Positions 5,616 to 6,961 of a stretch of 6,961 nucleotides of DNA are shown here, piece after piece (within the stretch, counting starts at the first letter, position 1; each line of letters starts with the position of its first letter). The translations under genes and the position numbers were made by a program. Source of the DNA: Veillonella sp. (GTDB taxonomy: Bacteria; Bacillota; Negativicutes; Veillonellales; Veillonellaceae). The stretch lies in the NCBI GenBank assembly GCA_022737715.1, contig JAIITD010000091.1, positions 1-6,961 on the forward strand, in the 5' to 3' direction. Below the pieces are notes generated by a model. The model did not search any database. It had not been told where the DNA came from and saw only the letters and a list, made by a program, of their open reading frames with translations.

Positions 5616-6961
5616 ATGAATATTGCAAGTCTTATTTTAGCAGCTGGTAAGGGTACCCGTATGAAGTCCAAATTGCCAAAGGTACTTCATAAGGTTGGCG
5701 GTAAAGCAATGGTTGAACGCGTGCTAGAAACAGTTCAATCTCTTGAAACCGACAAGGATGTTGTTATTGTTGGTTTTGGGGGAAATGCAGTACAAGACTA
5801 TCTAGAAGGTCGTGCTGAATTTGTACGTCAAGAAGAGCAAAATGGTACTGGTCATGCAGTAAAGATGGCGGAACCTGTATTAGGATCTTTTGATGGCACA
5901 ATTCTATTGTTGTGTGGTGATACACCGCTCGTGACTAAAGAAAGTTTAGAAGCTCTTTTAAAAGAACATACTGAATCTGGAGCTGCGGCTACAATTTTAA
6001 CAGCTCATATGCCAGATCCAACAGGTTATGGTCGCATCATTCGCAACGAACAAGGTCATGTAGTACGCATTGTGGAACAAAAGGATGGCAAACCAGAAGA
6101 ATTAGCTGTACAAGAAGTTAACACCGGTATGTATGCTTTTGATAGTAAAAAACTATGGCCTTGTCTTGGTCAATTATCCGATGACAATGCACAAGGTGAA
6201 CTATATATTACAGATGTAGTTGGTATTCTTGTTAATGGTGGCGATAAGGTAAGCGCTTATATGACTGAAAACTTTGAAGAATCATTAGGCGTAAATTCTC
6301 GTTTGCAATTGGCTGAAGCTGAATCTATTTTAAAACATCGTAAAAATGTAGAATTAATGACTGCTGGTGTAACGATTATTGACCCTGATAATACCTATGT
6401 AGCACCAGAGGTTACTGTGGGGGCTGATACAATTCTACATCCTGGTACCGTTTTAGAAGGCAATACGGTGATTGGTGAAAATTGTGAAATTGGACCTCAT
6501 ACGCGTTTGACGAATGTAACTGTTGGCAATAATACAGTGATTCATTTTACCTATGGTCATGATTGCGAAGTAAAAGATGGCGTAGATATTGGTCCATATG
6601 TTCATTTGCGCCCTAATACGGTTATTGGCAATAAAGTTCATATTGGTAATTTTGTAGAGGTTAAAAATTCCAATGTTGGGGAAGGCACTAAATTCCCTCA
6701 TCTATCCTATATTGGCGATAGTGACGTTGGTTCTGGTGTCAATATCGGTTGTGGTACAATTACTGTAAATTATGACGGAAAAATCAAGCATCGTACAACT
6801 ATTGGCGATGGTGCATTTGTAGGTTGTAACAGTAATTTGGTAGCGCCTGTTACAATTGGTAATTATAGCTATGTAGGAGCTGGTTCTACGATTACTAAAA
6901 ATGTTCCTGATAAGGCATTAGCTGTAGGTCGCAGCAAGCAAATTGTGAAAGAAAATTGGGT
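5616..6961 (+). CDS. glmU: Bifunctional GlmU, UDP-GlcNAc synthesis, 3' end cut by the window
   Basis: GlmU acetylates glucosamine-1-phosphate with acetyl-CoA and then joins GlcNAc-1-P to UTP, giving UDP-GlcNAc for peptidoglycan and, in diderm organisms, lipopolysaccharide. It works in the cytoplasm, normally as a trimer. The 448 visible codons run to the window edge; family members have about 456 residues, so only a few are missing. The uridyltransferase domain (about 1-228) shows L-I-L-A-A-G-K-G-T-R-M (6-16) with K22, Q-N-G-T-G-H-A (75-81), C-G-D-T-P-L (100-105), G-Y-G-R-I-I (137-142) and E-V-N-T-G (167-171). The left-handed beta-helix (about 251 onward) has hexapeptide repeats. Its acetyltransferase residues R332, K350, H362, Y365 and N376 correspond to E. 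coli R333, K351, H363, Y366 and N377. I-G-C-G-T-I-T-V-N-Y-D-G (377-388) is typical of Firmicute GlmU. It is probably co-transcribed with purR, which would tie UDP-GlcNAc synthesis to purine or PRPP status. Confidence 0.96.
   Translation, partial: MNIASLILAAGKGTRMKSKLPKVLHKVGGKAMVERVLETVQSLETDKDVVIVGFGGNAVQDYLEGRAEFVRQEEQNGTGHAVKMAEPVLGSFDGTILLLCGDTPLVTKESLEALLKEHTESGAAATILTAHMPDPTGYGRIIRNEQGHVVRIVEQKDGKPEELAVQEVNTGMYAFDSKKLWPCLGQLSDDNAQGELYITDVVGILVNGGDKVSAYMTENFEESLGVNSRLQLAEAESILKHRKNVELMTAGVTIIDPDNTYVAPEVTVGADTILHPGTVLEGNTVIGENCEIGPHTRLTNVTVGNNTVIHFTYGHDCEVKDGVDIGPYVHLRPNTVIGNKVHIGNFVEVKNSNVGEGTKFPHLSYIGDSDVGSGVNIGCGTITVNYDGKIKHRTTIGDGAFVGCNSNLVAPVTIGNYSYVGAGSTITKNVPDKALAVGRSKQIVKENW

Noticed and set aside
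6453..6701. Minus-strand open frame of 82 codons inside glmU
   Set aside because: It is the antisense of the hexapeptide-repeat region of GlmU, and its composition simply mirrors that repeat.
1..6961. CRISPR array, tRNA, rRNA, insertion sequence, phage or toxin-antitoxin genes
   Set aside because: No regularly spaced repeats, tRNA cloverleaf, transposase motif or small paired genes were seen; the window is almost fully accounted for by six intact chromosomal-type genes.

Overview
The window reads as chromosomal DNA of an AT-rich, low-GC Firmicute-type bacterium. Most genes carry strong AGGAGG-like ribosome binding sites, promoters resemble the SigA consensus (two have extended TGnTATAAT -10 elements), and a Bacillus-type PurR repressor gene sits directly in front of glmU. 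A Negativicute, possibly Veillonella, is my best guess from the overall look of the proteins; no marker in the window proves it. All six genes are on the + strand, and I see no tRNA, rRNA, CRISPR array, insertion sequence or other mobile element.

Region 1 (1-1653): a monocistronic-looking gene (134-1459) for a PepSY-associated transmembrane protein, a family that includes ferri-siderophore and heme-linked membrane reductases. It sits behind a promoter that overlaps a perfect 16-bp palindrome. A gap of about 190 bases follows, with a promoter for the next genes but no convincing terminator.

Region 2 (1654-4687): a probable three-gene operon. It holds two tandem, diverged NhaA-type Na+/H+ antiporters (1654-2808 and 2837-4009), then a secreted protein with a peptidoglycan-binding domain and a C-terminal 3D (MltA-like double-psi beta-barrel) domain (4034-4639). 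A strong 12-bp-stem terminator closes it. Both antiporters keep the transport-site aspartates and lysine. They differ at positions that match the E. coli NhaA pH-sensor cluster, which suggests they work over different pH ranges.

Region 3 (4688-6961): purR (4782-5606) and glmU (5616 to the window edge, lacking only its last residues). A pair of inverted PurBox-like sequences lies between the terminator and the purR -10 element, so purR, and with it glmU, is probably autoregulated by PurR in response to PRPP. GlmU makes UDP-GlcNAc for the cell wall and outer envelope.

No wholly new system is evident. The most interesting points are the split in pH-sensor residues between the tandem NhaA copies, their coupling to a wall-remodelling protein, the PurBox pair with unusual spacing, and the His/Met-rich PepSY protein with its palindromic operator.
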